Shown here: positions 13,397 through 24,565 of the stretch, in pieces
Layout of the letters: every line of letters begins with the position of its first letter
How positions within the stretch are numbered: position 1 is the first letter of the stretch
Assembly (NCBI GenBank): GCA_019914995.1
Contig: CM034128.1
Span: forward strand, 11,179,501 to 11,243,500
DNA length: 64,000 nucleotides
Source: Acanthochlamys bracteata
Taxonomy: Eukaryota; Streptophyta; Magnoliopsida; Pandanales; Velloziaceae
Reading direction: 5' to 3'
The notes under the pieces: model-generated
Databases searched by the model: none
Seen by the model: the letters and a program-made list of their open reading frames with translations, nothing else
Told to the model about the DNA's origin: nothing
Position numbers and translations under genes: made by a program

Positions 13397-16300
13397 TCAG
13401 TTCTGGGAGTTCAATTTCTCCAGGAGAATCTTATTCAAAAGTGCTGGATTTGCCTTACCTTTTGATTCTTTCATTACCTGGAGGAAACAAGCAAGAAGCA
13501 AGATCAAAGTCAGAATTACAATTTTCAGAAAGCCAAAAAAATGACGGTACATATAAATTTACATACTTGACCAGCGAAATAACCCTGTAACTTGGTTTTG
13601 CCTCCTCGATATTGTTGTACCTGCTTTGGATTGTCTGCAAGAACTTTATCTACCAATGCCTCAATTACAGCAGGATCAACTATCTGCAAAATCAGGTATG
13701 CGATTTTCATCATATCTTAGTAGGCAAGAATAACTCAATCTTCTAGAGAGTACAAAATTATATACAGGACAAAAACTTAATCTAACTGCAGCTCCTCCTT
13801 GTTTGCTAGTCGTTTTAACACTGTAAAGCAATTTCAGGAGAGTCTAAGATGAGGGAGTGAGTTGAAAAGGAAGAATAACTTCTCACGTGCATGAAAAGAG
13901 AACCAAAAAGTCTCAGGAAACCTTCTTCCTAAGAAAATCAGTTCTTGCAACTAATTAGCTAAGGTACTCTGTTACTTTAAACGTACAAGCTTCAGATTTT
14001 TATATAGCATCACATTTCAAACATATATGACTCCTGCACATAAACACAACTAGGAAACTGAAAAAGTGATTATGCATAAGTTGTAATGCCTAGGAAGAGT
14101 TATAAACTTTACACACTAAGAGGAAAGATCAAGTTCTAGAGCACCTTTAAGTGTATTTCAAAGCAGTGCTGACAACTCACTTCCCACCTATCCAACTTTT
14201 ATAATACTTATATGCAAGACTTCCTATAATATTAAATTAATCAGCTAATAGTGTTTAAATGCAGCAGAGAACAACATATGACAAACCAGTTCAAATGGTA
14301 GGTTTAAGAAATGAATAGTGGAACTGCAGAGTGATGGACTTCAAAAGAGGAAAAATTAAAAAATGTGACTTTACAATCAAAATATAGTAATGTCATTACA
14401 GAAATGGTCAAAATAATTGCATAAAGACAGAGATACTTGCCTGTACAAGATCCTTTTCTTCTATAAGAGCTTTCACAGTGCCTCCTTTGGATATAAGCTC
14501 AAGAAGAATCTGCAGTCATTAAGTTAAGAATGTTTGACAACCAGCTAAAGCCGCATCCATTGAATTCCTAATACTTTTACAATCTCATGAAGTAAGAAAG
14601 ACATCATAAGGGGCAATGCTTACCAAAAAGCAAGTAAACTGAATGCAACCATGTTGCAAAGGATTAATTCAAGTAGATGGAAAACTTCTCATATAAATCA
14701 TGTTCATGGCAAAGAGAAAGGAAAAAGGTAAATGACATAACTCAAGCATTGAAGCCTTACATTACCAAAATTCTAAAAAACATCTTAAAGACCGCCCTAA
14801 GCTATTGCAAAACTTCAAGAAAAACCCTCAGGTTTCATGTATCCTTGGCTACTGTTGAGTGAGTGCTGGGTTCTTAGAGCTATCAGTATTAAGGATCTCT
14901 TTTCTCCTCATTATATCGCAAAAGGATGCAGTTGAGTTAAAAAAAAAACTTTCCACCTACTACTCATCTAAGTATGTACACAAGTTGGATGACACTTATT
15001 CAACACGTTACTGAAATTCAAAATACAAGAATACAGATTTCTTAGAAAAAATGCATACAAAGTGAATATGCCCAGACGCACAACCCTGCTCATGTCTCAT
15101 CTCCTCACAACCAAAGATGATCCATGGACTACCACACTGCATGCTTTCTAAATTTAAATAGTTGAGACAAAATTCTAGGAGTCTGCGCAAACCATAATGT
15201 TCAAAATCACAATCGACAAAGTCAGCAGTCATCATAAAAGCAGCACGCAAGGGTCCTAATACTTTGATACAAAAGAACACGAGAGATTCATGAAAACTTT
15301 ATTTCCATAGAATGACCAGGAGTGCCACCCTTGCAATGGATGAAAATTCAGAATTTGGAGTAGACAAACTTGAAGAGCGTATCTGAAAATTTTAGTTTTT
15401 ATAAGAAGAGTATTACCTCCTTCCCAATCTTTCCACTTATAGTTCCACCTTTTATAGAAGCGATGAGTTCAGCAAGCTCTTGTGGTGTGAGGTTGATATC
15501 ACTTATTGCAAGGCGTTCATTTTTCAAATGAGCTGCAATATCACCCATTATCCAGTTAGCAGCCAACTTAGCATCAGCGCCCTTCATAACAGCATCGTCA
15601 AAAAATTCTGCCACCTGACGTTTGATGGCATATTGATGAATCTTCGTAAAATTAATTAAAAGCCAAAGTCATTGGCCTTAAAGGATGCTTGTAAAGGTGC
15701 TTACGTGATTATCATTTGCTAGAAAGAGGACATCTTGCATGCTGAGTCCCATACATTCATAGCGCCTGCGCTTTGCTTCTGGAAGTTCAGGCAATGACTG
15801 AATAATCTTTTCAACATATTCCTTTGTGAGGACAACTTCTGGCAGATCTGGCTCAGGGAAGTATCTGTAATCAGCAAGCCCTTCCTTTTTACGCATGGTT
15901 ACTGTCCTCTGAAATATGTGATTACAACAGGAACATTAGCATCCTAGAAATCATTGTGAACCAAACTTTTCCTTTGGTTGAGAAAAGGAAAAAGTAGAAT
16001 GGTGTAAACCTGAGCACCCTCTTCCCACAAACGCGTCTCTTGCACAATTTGATCACTTTCACCCTGACTATGGAGGAGGATCTGCCTGGATATCTCATAA
16101 TCTATAGCCCTATTCATTGCAGAAAATGAATTCATGTTCTTTATTTCAACCTGTCATTGAAGAAAATAGTCATGTGCTACATGCCCTTGTTTAATAAAAT
16201 TGCCTTATGGCAAATCAAACTCTAGAAAAGAGAAAAAGATTTTGAAGTGCTTCTTTACAGATGATGATAAGCCATGGCAGATCACTAGGGTTTTGTCTGC

Positions 16301-17742
16301 TTTTAAAACCCTAAGAGTCTCATCCTAAATCATCACGGTAGTGGTGGTAACACAATCAAATGTTACCTCTCAGTTTCTTGTTTGTGCATGTATTTGCATA
16401 TAGGAAAATGGATATACACATATACATACATAACTATAGGAGAAATTTTTTTTTAAAATGTTGTACCAAAATATCACATGGGCAGTAGTGAAAGTTTTGA
16501 GAATTCAGTTTTTCCTTGAACATTGCGTTTCAGATAAGAAAGAACCTTCAATGAAAAGGAGGGAACTCATAGGTATGTCCATAAATACAATACCTGCTTC
16601 ATTTTGACTAAGAAAGAGAGTGCATATTGACGCGAGGTAATCAACATTGTGATATCAGTATTACCTTTGTCCCAAACTTTGATTGCCCGATTGGTCGAAC
16701 AGAGATGTTAACGTCACAACGAAGAGAACCTTCTTGCATATTGCCATTACTAATACCCAAATATCTCACTAGTCTTTGGATCTCAGCTGCATATTCTGCA
16801 GCCTCAAGTCCACTCCTCATATCTGGCTCAGAAACAATTTCGAGAAGAGGCACTCCTGCACGATTAAGGTCCACCTGCTCAGTAGACAGTTAACATAAAA
16901 CCGTGTCATTGTTGAAGGCATTATGCACTCAATATTCAAAAGTTCATATTCACATTAGGAGATAACTATAGGGATCCTTGGTTTTTTCCTATACGTCTAG
17001 TAGTGTATGAAGTTCATGAACTATCAGTTAAGGCTTCTATGAAATATATTACGCATGCATAGTAAGTGAAGCAAAAACTATGAAGATAGATTGCCTGTGA
17101 GTAACTCCCAGACTCAGCATGAAGCAATTTTCCAGCATCCTCTTCCATGTGGACTCTAGTTATCCCAAATCTCCGATGCCCACCACCAAACTCTAATGGA
17201 AGGTCCACACTTATGAACCCTTTAGTAGCTATCGGCACATCAAATTGAGATATCTGGTAACCCTTCGGAAGGTCAGGATAGAAGTACTGCTTCCTATCAA
17301 ATTTTGAGGTCATTGACAACTCACAATTTAGGGCAAGTCCCAACTTAACAGCAAACTCGACAACTTTCGAATTGAGTACGGGTAAAGTTCCTGGAAGCCC
17401 CATACAAACTGGACAAATGGTGGTGTTGGGTTGCGTTCCATAAGAATAGGGACATCCGCAGAAAGCCTTAGTGATTGTTGAAAGTTGAACATGGGTTTCG
17501 ATACCAATTATTGCCTCGAAACCATGAGTGCTTTGATCAATAGCAGCTTTCTTGCTGAGAGCTGAAGTTGGTCTATCCTGTACGGCATTTGTCGATCGAG
17601 AAGGCTGTGTTTGAGTGTTGATTTGGGCCTGTTGAGCTCCTATTGAGCAGAGGCACACACTACTTCTTTTTGTTCTCAATAGTGCAGAAGGGTATTGGAA
17701 AAATTGGTTTGTTCTGAACCCTCGAATGTAGACCAAAGCCAT
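13397..17742 (-). CDS. GATB: Glutamyl-tRNA(Gln) amidotransferase subunit B, chloroplastic/mitochondrial
   Basis: GatB is the kinase/transamidase subunit of GatCAB, which converts misacylated Glu-tRNA(Gln) to Gln-tRNA(Gln) in plastids and mitochondria. Eight exons (17742-17095, 16874-16665, 16150-16010, 15908-15705, 15614-15417, 14509-14441, 13683-13567, 13477-13397) give 555 residues. Residues 1 to about 74 form a basic, Ser/Thr-rich organelle-targeting region. The catalytic cradle starts at GIETH (80-84), followed by Cys-containing FCGCP and CPVCMGLPG motifs, [18 protein letters not shown] and [11 protein letters not shown]. The tail-like YqeY domain ends in [16 protein letters not shown]. 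The ATG at 17742 gives the targeting region directly; the frame stays open upstream but without a better ATG. Introns 1 and 6 start with GC rather than GT. The gene is divergent from the KIN-like gene at 18269. Confidence 0.96.
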
Positions 17743-18268
17743 GATGAATCTACAAAGAAAACTATATGGAATCAATGAAAATTGTATCAACCAAAAATTT
17801 TCAGGGAGAAATTCTTTGGAAACAAGAAGTGAACAAACATAAATTAGAGAAGAATGAAAACTCACAGTTGTTACTCAGCGGAAGAGAATCATCTCCAGTT
17901 CTGTTGTTTCTTCTCCACTCAATCGTTGGGCTTTTAGATTTTGTAGGTCCTTTTATTAATTAACTCGTAAATCTGTTAAGTTGAGATGGGTTGAAATATG
18001 GGCCGCATATTAAACAGGCCATTTTTAGGCCGGCCTAATAATTGTTCGGAAGAGGAGACAAATTCAAATTACAGAATTCCCTATCCGTTTCCAACTCCAG
18101 TATAACACTCCAGAACCACAAAAAGTATAAAACAATCTAACAAAGAAAGCTATAAATAAAACACTTGTATTTCAAGAGAACACATAACATTTCCCAGTTC
18201 AATATTCAGCAATCAATCCATATACATACTTTTGCTTTCAGTTCTCTTTAGAAGGACAAGCTTGATAG
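17743..18268. promoter_or_regulatory. Divergent promoter region between GatB and KIN-like gene 1
   Basis: A 526-base spacer separates two divergent start codons, so it should hold both promoters. TATAAATA at 18151-18158, 118 bases before the KIN-like ATG, is a good TATA box for the plus-strand gene. I saw no clear TATA box for GatB, as is common for housekeeping genes. Confidence 0.55.
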
Positions 18269-18805
18269 ATGTCGAGCAACCAATTCAACTCCGGCAAGGC
18301 CCACGGTGAAGGCCAGGTTAGTTTTCTATCAAGGTTTCTACTTCTTGTGGTGGTTCATGAATGTATGCAAGTGATCTCAAGTGTTTTGCTTCGTTGTTGT
18401 TGGATCTTTTGATCAATGGTGCATGCAGGCTAAGGCAGACCAGTGGATGGAATCAGCAAAAAGCACCGCCCAGTCGGCGAAGGACGCGATGCATTCCGCT
18501 GCGAACTCTGATAGCATGCAGACGGCCAGGGAAAACAAGGAACAAGCTGCTGGTTTCCTCCAACAGGTTTGCACGTTGATCAGTTAGAATTTTTTCTATG
18601 AGAATTTACCTGAGATTGTGCTTGTGATTCTTTCCTCGTTTCTAATAATTTGGTGTCTTTTTTATGTCATTACGAGAAGACTGGAGAGCAAGTGAAGGAG
18701 ATGGCAAGCCATGCAGCTGATGCCGTGAAGAACGCGGTAGGAATGGGAAGCAACAACAACAACAACCATGGAAGCGGCGCAACAACCACCATCACCAAGC
18801 ACTAG
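18269..18805 (+). CDS. KIN1/KIN2-like (LEA-type) stress-induced small protein, copy 1
   Basis: Small hydrophilic LEA-like proteins of this kind are induced by cold, drought or ABA and are thought to protect membranes or proteins. Exons 18269-18316, 18429-18566 and 18680-18805 encode 103 residues. The protein is rich in Ala, Lys, Gln and Ser and should form an amphipathic helix under drying. It has the family pattern GKAHGEGQAKADQW, AKSTAQSAKDA, GFLQQTGEQVK and ADAVKNAVGMG. Compared with copy 2 it carries a C-terminal extension with an Asn run and ending in TTTITKH. The two introns sit at the same codons in both copies, showing tandem duplication. The family is clear; exact orthology is not. 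Confidence 0.85.
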
Positions 18806-18847
18806 ATTAAAAACCATCCTAGCAAATTCTGTTTATCATCGTTTTGT

Positions 18848-18853
18848 AATAAA
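18848..18853 (+). terminator. AATAAA polyadenylation signal of KIN-like gene 1
   Basis: A perfect AATAAA lies 43 bases after the stop codon of the first KIN-like gene, a fitting position for its poly(A) signal. Confidence 0.5.
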
Positions 18854-20269
18854 CTAGGCATGCAGACATGTTTTTGTTTTGTTTCTTGAGTTTTGGATTT
18901 TGTATGAATTTCAAGGCACGCAGACGTATTCAACAGGCAGAAAAATTTGCATTTCAAGAGTTGAGCAACTGTTGTAAAGCTGAAATTACTCTTAATCAGG
19001 CAGTCGGTAGTAGGATCATGAGCATCTACTGTAAAGAGACTACAAGCATTTCGGTTTTCTTCAGAGAGAAAAACCAGTTGTTCAATTTGCAAATCTTACC
19101 GAATAGATAGAGAAGTTGAATTGCACAAATCCTTTAATTAAAACAAACCAATGACAAGACTACACAGCATGGGCCGCATATAAGCACTACCACATGATAT
19201 CAACAAATCATGTAGGAGTTATGTCGCTGAAAAGAAACTGAATAAGACACCAGCATTCTACCGTAGATCACAGTCCAGCACTTGGTAACAAGTATGATCA
19301 GAACATAGAACTTTTGAAGCGAAGCAATTGTAGAAGATCCAACAGTGTCCTTCCATTTTCTCCAGTAACTCCGAAAGCAAACACATGCAAGAAAATAATT
19401 GAGCTGAACGCAACTATAGATGCAGTTGAAATTATACGCATTGCATTTTTCACCAAGAAAGAATCACAGTTATAATAGCTTCATTCTAATAGCAAGTGCA
19501 CTTGGAAAACAACTGATCAATATTCTCAGGATATTTGAAATATGCACAATCAACTGTATAGAGGTACTTCAAACGGTTTGCTCGTTCACCATTCATATGA
19601 AGAAATAATGATACTTCCGTCACCACCTTTTCGCCGGTGAAATGTTCGGTTCCCCAACCGCTCCGAGTTTGTTCAAGGTGAATACTGAGACAAGTTTCTC
19701 AGGTTAAAGAGGTAATGGGGACATGCATGGTAAGCTTTTGTCGCGGTGCCGGATTGTGGTAGCCGTTGTCAGCTCCACATCTCTAGGATGTACACTGCGA
19801 ATTGCTATCGTTATATGTATGCAATTGAATTCTCAACGACAGAATTTGTAATGAAGCAGCACACAGTCAGAGGAACTCGGTGTTTGCCCGGATTGCCTGA
19901 AGGATCGACAAACTCATCCAAGACTGGTTGAGTAGCAGGATGGCTTTTAACGTTCATCATGAGTACGTATGATGAGCAGCATGTTCAACTATACAGCTCT
20001 TTGTTGTACTACAAGATAAAATGTGACAATTTTAAGATGATTTAGCTTCGATTGGTTGAAAATTTTTGTTTTGTTTACAGATGTATCCCTATAGGCTTCC
20101 GATCAGATGCAATACCAAGTCATCAACACAAAACACCTGAAGGCATACAGACCTATTCAACAGCCAGAAAAAATTGCAACGCCACGGGGTTTGCATGACA
20201 GTTGTTGTAGTACTGCTGAAATTTCTCCTGACAATAACACTTGTCTATGAGATCTACCACAAATAAGAC

Positions 20270-20277
20270 TATAAATA
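20270..20277 (+). promoter_or_regulatory. TATA box of KIN-like gene 2
   Basis: TATAAATA lies 124 bases before the ATG of copy 2, nearly the same distance as the TATAAATA (118 bases) in front of copy 1, which supports both as core promoters retained after duplication. Confidence 0.55.
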
Positions 20278-20393
20278 GATGCACAAGTAATGTGGAGAAG
20301 CATAAGCATTTGAGTTTACCTTGGGAAAGAAAGTAAACTACATTGATCTCTTTGTTGCAATTCTCTAAATTAAAAGATAAACAGAAGCAGAAG

Positions 20394-20901
20394 ATGTCGA
20401 GCAATCAGTTCAACAGTGGAAAGGCCCACGGAGAGGGCAGCGTCAGTGCTCTATTATCTTATCCTAGCATTGTTCTACATATTTTCATAATCAGAAGTGT
20501 AAGACTGAGGTGTGTTTGGTGCAGGCCAAGGCAGACCAATGGGCGCAGTCAGCAAAGGAGACAGCACAGTATGCTAAGGATACTGCAAACAATGCCATGA
20601 ACTCCGACAGCATGCAGATGGCCAGGGAGAACAAGGATCAGGCTGCTGGTTTCCTTCAACAGGTTTGAAATACAAAAAACCCGATCCCCGTTCATGATAT
20701 AGATCTCCTTCTCCTCGCTCTAGCTTTTTTGTTTTCCTGCATGACTTTCAGACATATGAAAACAAACTTCAATCACAAAATATATTTACTTGCTTTATTA
20801 AAACCTTTTCTTTTTACATGAAGACTGGAGAGCAAGTGAAGCAGATGGCACAGGATGCAACTGATGCTGTCAAGAATGCCGTTGGAATGGGAAACAAGTG
20901 A
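20394..20901 (+). CDS. KIN1/KIN2-like (LEA-type) stress-induced small protein, copy 2
   Basis: Exons 20394-20441, 20525-20662 and 20824-20901 encode 87 residues, starting MSSNQFNSGKAHGEG as in copy 1 and ending KNAVGMGNK. Exons 1 and 2 have exactly the same lengths (48 and 138 nt) as in copy 1. Exon 3 is shorter because this copy stops right after the VGMG motif, where copy 1 carries an Asn/Thr-rich extension. The first intron uses the donor GTCAGT. A hydrophilic stress protein like its neighbour is inferred; expression cannot be judged from sequence. Confidence 0.85.
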
Positions 20902-21595
20902 ACTGAAACAGTTCCATAGCAGTAGAATTTTTATCCGAGCTTCTGTCTTTCCCTTCCAGTACTAGTCTTGAAGGATTGTTCTGAATGCTCCTGGAAATAA
21001 GCTAGATAGCCAGCTTGCTAAGATCTGGCCAATGTTTTCTTTTTCTTTTTCTCATTTTATCCCTTTTTCGAATTAGGAACATTTCAGAATGTTACTAATA
21101 TGGGCGTAGAAAGCCTAAAACAAGGTTACATTTTGAATTTTGAAGTATCATTTTGACCATTTAATTTTCTCTAACAGCCTCAAAAGCTTGTACTAAGAGA
21201 TGGACCAAGTAGATCATTACATCTTCTTATGAATAAGTCATAAAAGACGTGAACTAGTACCTTTCAGTCTTCACACCAGAGCACCTACAATGCAAATAAA
21301 AACTCTAGCCACATTGCATACGATAGAGTGCAAAATGTTGGAAAAACCCACACATTCTCCGTGTAAAACTAGACGCAGCGTGAATTACATGGACAACGCA
21401 ACAGCGGTGCCCTACAAGATCCTACAGCAAGCAGCAAAAGAACCTTCAACAAATTAAAACCTTTGTTTACCTACACAAAAACAGGTCATACACAAAGAAC
21501 AAACAATACAGAAGGCTAACGACCATAGATGCATGGCTGCTTTAACTTAAAATGCAATAGAGAAGTACTACAACAACAACAGAAAGTATCCATCT
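20902..21595. other. Convergent 3' spacer between KIN-like gene 2 and MCTP
   Basis: The two genes end facing each other here. The stretch should hold both 3' UTRs; no reading frame, RNA gene or repeat was recognised. Confidence 0.6.
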
Positions 21596-24565
21596 TCACA
21601 GCATAGTGTCTGCCTTGCTCGGCAGCCTCCTGAAGAAATTCATTGCAGGGGAAGGTAGCCTGTTTCTGAACTTGGGTGGCCTCACTGCATACAGCCCCCA
21701 TAGCCCTACAAGCACCTTGAATGGCACAGCAAAGAGCACCACAGCTGCGACTAGACAGAACCCCAGGAACAGCACAGTTGCCCTCGCGTCCCTCCAGCTC
21801 AACAATGCTTGGAATCGCTCTCGCTGTGAAGCCAAGTCCCCAACAACTGTCTGCACCCTCCCAGCCACGCTGCGTAAACGGTCATACCGCATCTTCACAA
21901 TCTCCACATTCCGACCTGAGGGGAACATATCAAATTCTTCATCCAACTCATCAGGGAACACAGTTTCCGCATGAGATAGCCTAGTGTTCATATGGGGTGG
22001 GTGCCGTGGCCTTCCACGAAGATTCCACAAACCTACCATTGCCATAATCATACAAATTGTTGACAGTATGACCTCAGGATAACATACAAGTACGACGTAT
22101 GTGATAAGAAACACGAAAGATGGCACAGGCCTCTGCCAACTTCTGATCGACTCCAACCATCTAGCCGCAGCAATAGGGCCAGAGAGCACTGACACTAGCC
22201 TAAAGAAGTTAGCTTTGCTCCGCCTCATGCTAAACAAGTGAGATCCGTGATCAAGCATGTATTCTACTACCTCGCGCCCAAGAGGAGGTTCAGCACGACT
22301 CAGACGGAGAGCGACCACATTCGTAGCCTGGAATCGGAGGTGCTCGACATGGCGTACAGACAATGGTTGAACATAATGCATCTTTGGCAGCAATGGTTGC
22401 ATATAAGCATGCAGCATGCTAGCGGCGTTTGAACAAGAAAACCGAACTGCTAGATGTAACTCGCCCATCTTCTTTAATCCAGAGGGATGGAGTACCAGCA
22501 ATGGGTATGCATGAGTGTATACCCTATCCGCCTCCAGAGTCGAAAGCCTCAGACGAACTTTGCCAATTCGAATGCTTGAAGGATGCATTGCTCCTCCACA
22601 AGAACTCTTATGAAGATGGCAATTGTCGAAAACTCCAATGGTGATGACAGTGCAAGGATCAAATACTTCCCAAGTGTACTGCTCGTTCCATTTCGGCGAC
22701 ATGGAGTCTACAACAGTTCGAGTACGAACCCACTTCTGGCCATACTTAGCTACACAGTAAGCATCAGTTGACCCACTTTTGCCATCCCTCATCTTCATCA
22801 GCATTAACCCAGAAGCACCAAGGATTCCTAGCTCAAGAACACCAACAATTGGCTTCCACAGTTGCTTTGCAGTAGGCCGAAGGTCACCGCTGTAATTTGT
22901 AGAATCATCGAGCACATGGTACCCGCCCTCTAAGCAGAGACGCAAATGAACCCGACCGACAAACCGGCTAGATCCACCGGCAGTTTGACCACGGTCGAGC
23001 CCAAACCAGCGGGAAACAACCTGCTTGTTGTCCAGCCTTCGCTCGATCGCTGAAACAGGAACAGCAAGCCTGCCAAGCAACTCATCTCTGTTCGGACCGA
23101 GCCGGTCTTCCACTGAAAGAAACAAGTAGTCTTCAAACGGTTCAGCTACAACCAGCATCAAGTCCTCATTCCATTGCGGGTTCGAAGGGCTCCTGTTCAC
23201 GGTCACGGGTGCAACCCGTGTTCGCAAAACTTGGCTAGCAACCTGAACCTTCGCGAAGAGCTCGGGGAACCTGCCTACAGCAGCAGCACCTTTCTCTCCC
23301 GGAACAAGGTCGTGAGCTTCAATTATGGAAACCCGAAGGTACCACAATTTTGGGGAAAGATAAACTTTTGATTTGATTGAACCCAAGCCATCGCCATGAA
23401 CACCGGCAGCACGAGAATGCCAAGCTTCAGCAAAGGCTTCATCAGCTTGCGTCCCGAACCACACAGAAGCCATTACTTCACCTTTAGAGATCTCTCCCTT
23501 CTTGTCTTTCATTCGATACCAATGCGGGGCAAGCGTGCTATCCGGAGGAACCCGGTGAGGAACCTCGCTGAGATCAAACACCACCCGTCCAATGAACTCG
23601 TCTTTCTCCTTCTCCTTCACAAAAATTTCTACAACAGAAGACTGAATGCTGTCTTTTGAAAATGCGAAAACTTGGTCCCAATGGTAATGACTACTGCGAG
23701 AAGCACATCGCGTCACACCACGGTAGTTCCCAAGCTTGACTTCAGCCTGCGCTTCGCCACCATCGGGGAGCTCACGCGCACGAACAACACGCACATACAG
23801 ATACTTCATCTGCTCAACAAGATCATATATCGAATTCGTCTTATCATTTCTCGCTGCGCCGCCGCCGAGTCGCGGCCGTGTTTCTTTGAGCGCGAAATCT
23901 TGCGCCATAGCAGTAGCACAGTAAGGATCATTAACAACAGGACGAGACCCAGCACCTAGAACAACAGATTTAACATTACTTGGATTAAATCCAGAGTCCA
24001 CCGGCCGGGTTTGATTCTCCGGTACTCTCTTCTGGCTAACCGGAGCATGAGTTACAACAGGTTGAACCTGCTTCATCTGCGGCTTCTCCGGCACGTGTTC
24101 TTTCACTTGAACAACACTTTTTTGTTCCGGCGAAATGACTACAGCTCCGGGAACATGTCCTGTAGTTCGATAAATCTTCAAACTGATCTCGCCGCGAATG
24201 TGAGAGAAAAGACTTCGTTTTTCAAGCGTGAACAGTTGCGGCACGGGTTCTTCGCCTGGCGCAGGTACATTGGAAGTTGAAACGCGGACTTTGCCGAGAA
24301 AATTTCTCCCGCTTGCTGAAGCAGAGCTTCGCTCGTTGTAGACACCGACGTCTACAGCTCGGTAAGGAAGATCAGCTTGGTCAGAGATTAGGAACACGAG
24401 CTTCTCATTCCAAACAGGGTTCAAATCTTTGTGTTTCGCTCTCGTTCTTCGCTTCTGGTGCTCGAACTCGACTTCAACGAACGGTGACGATGAACCTTGG
24501 CCGTCTTTTGGCATCAAGTTATGCGCCGCCACTACTTCTACTACTAGCTTCTCTTCCTTTCCCAT
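21596..24565 (-). CDS. Multiple C2 domain and transmembrane region protein (MCTP/QUIRKY family)
   Basis: MCTPs sit in the ER and plasmodesmata and are thought to tether ER to plasma membrane and steer cell-to-cell signalling; QUIRKY is the best-known member. One uninterrupted frame encodes 989 residues, as expected for this mostly intronless family. C2 domains begin at about residues 5 (KLVVEVVAAHNLMPKDGQG), 253 (YLYVRVVRARELP), 408 (WYLRVSIIEAHDLVPG) and 575 (GVLELGILGASGL). A linker rich in Pro, Val and Gln (about 140-250) follows the first C2. The C-terminal PRT_C region (about 830-989) holds SMRRSKANFFRL, SWQRPVPSFVFL and two hydrophobic hairpins. I chose the ATG at 24565 over the in-frame ATG at 24613 because family members begin a few residues before the first C2 domain. 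It looks nearest to the MCTP15-17 group, but the exact subtype is uncertain. Confidence 0.94.
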   Translation of the reverse strand: MGKEEKLVVEVVAAHNLMPKDGQGSSSPFVEVEFEHQKRRTRAKHKDLNPVWNEKLVFLISDQADLPYRAVDVGVYNERSSASASGRNFLGKVRVSTSNVPAPGEEPVPQLFTLEKRSLFSHIRGEISLKIYRTTGHVPGAVVISPEQKSVVQVKEHVPEKPQMKQVQPVVTHAPVSQKRVPENQTRPVDSGFNPSNVKSVVLGAGSRPVVNDPYCATAMAQDFALKETRPRLGGGAARNDKTNSIYDLVEQMKYLYVRVVRARELPDGGEAQAEVKLGNYRGVTRCASRSSHYHWDQVFAFSKDSIQSSVVEIFVKEKEKDEFIGRVVFDLSEVPHRVPPDSTLAPHWYRMKDKKGEISKGEVMASVWFGTQADEAFAEAWHSRAAGVHGDGLGSIKSKVYLSPKLWYLRVSIIEAHDLVPGEKGAAAVGRFPELFAKVQVASQVLRTRVAPVTVNRSPSNPQWNEDLMLVVAEPFEDYLFLSVEDRLGPNRDELLGRLAVPVSAIERRLDNKQVVSRWFGLDRGQTAGGSSRFVGRVHLRLCLEGGYHVLDDSTNYSGDLRPTAKQLWKPIVGVLELGILGASGLMLMKMRDGKSGSTDAYCVAKYGQKWVRTRTVVDSMSPKWNEQYTWEVFDPCTVITIGVFDNCHLHKSSCGGAMHPSSIRIGKVRLRLSTLEADRVYTHAYPLLVLHPSGLKKMGELHLAVRFSCSNAASMLHAYMQPLLPKMHYVQPLSVRHVEHLRFQATNVVALRLSRAEPPLGREVVEYMLDHGSHLFSMRRSKANFFRLVSVLSGPIAAARWLESIRSWQRPVPSFVFLITYVVLVCYPEVILSTICMIMAMVGLWNLRGRPRHPPHMNTRLSHAETVFPDELDEEFDMFPSGRNVEIVKMRYDRLRSVAGRVQTVVGDLASQRERFQALLSWRDARATVLFLGFCLVAAVVLFAVPFKVLVGLWGLYAVRPPKFRNRLPSPAMNFFRRLPSKADTML

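Larger units (their letters stand above)
18806..20393. other. Spacer between tandem KIN-like genes, with a duplicated 5'-flank fragment
   Basis: No supported coding region was found. A stretch at about 18912-18995 resembles about 20145-20235, the sequence upstream of copy 2: both share CAGAC.TATTCAACAG.CAGAAAAA and a later TGTTGTA...GCTGAAATT block. It looks like a leftover promoter-side fragment of another repeat unit. Short open frames at 18868-19110, 19420-19608 and 19746-19931 have no recognisable homology. Confidence 0.5.
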
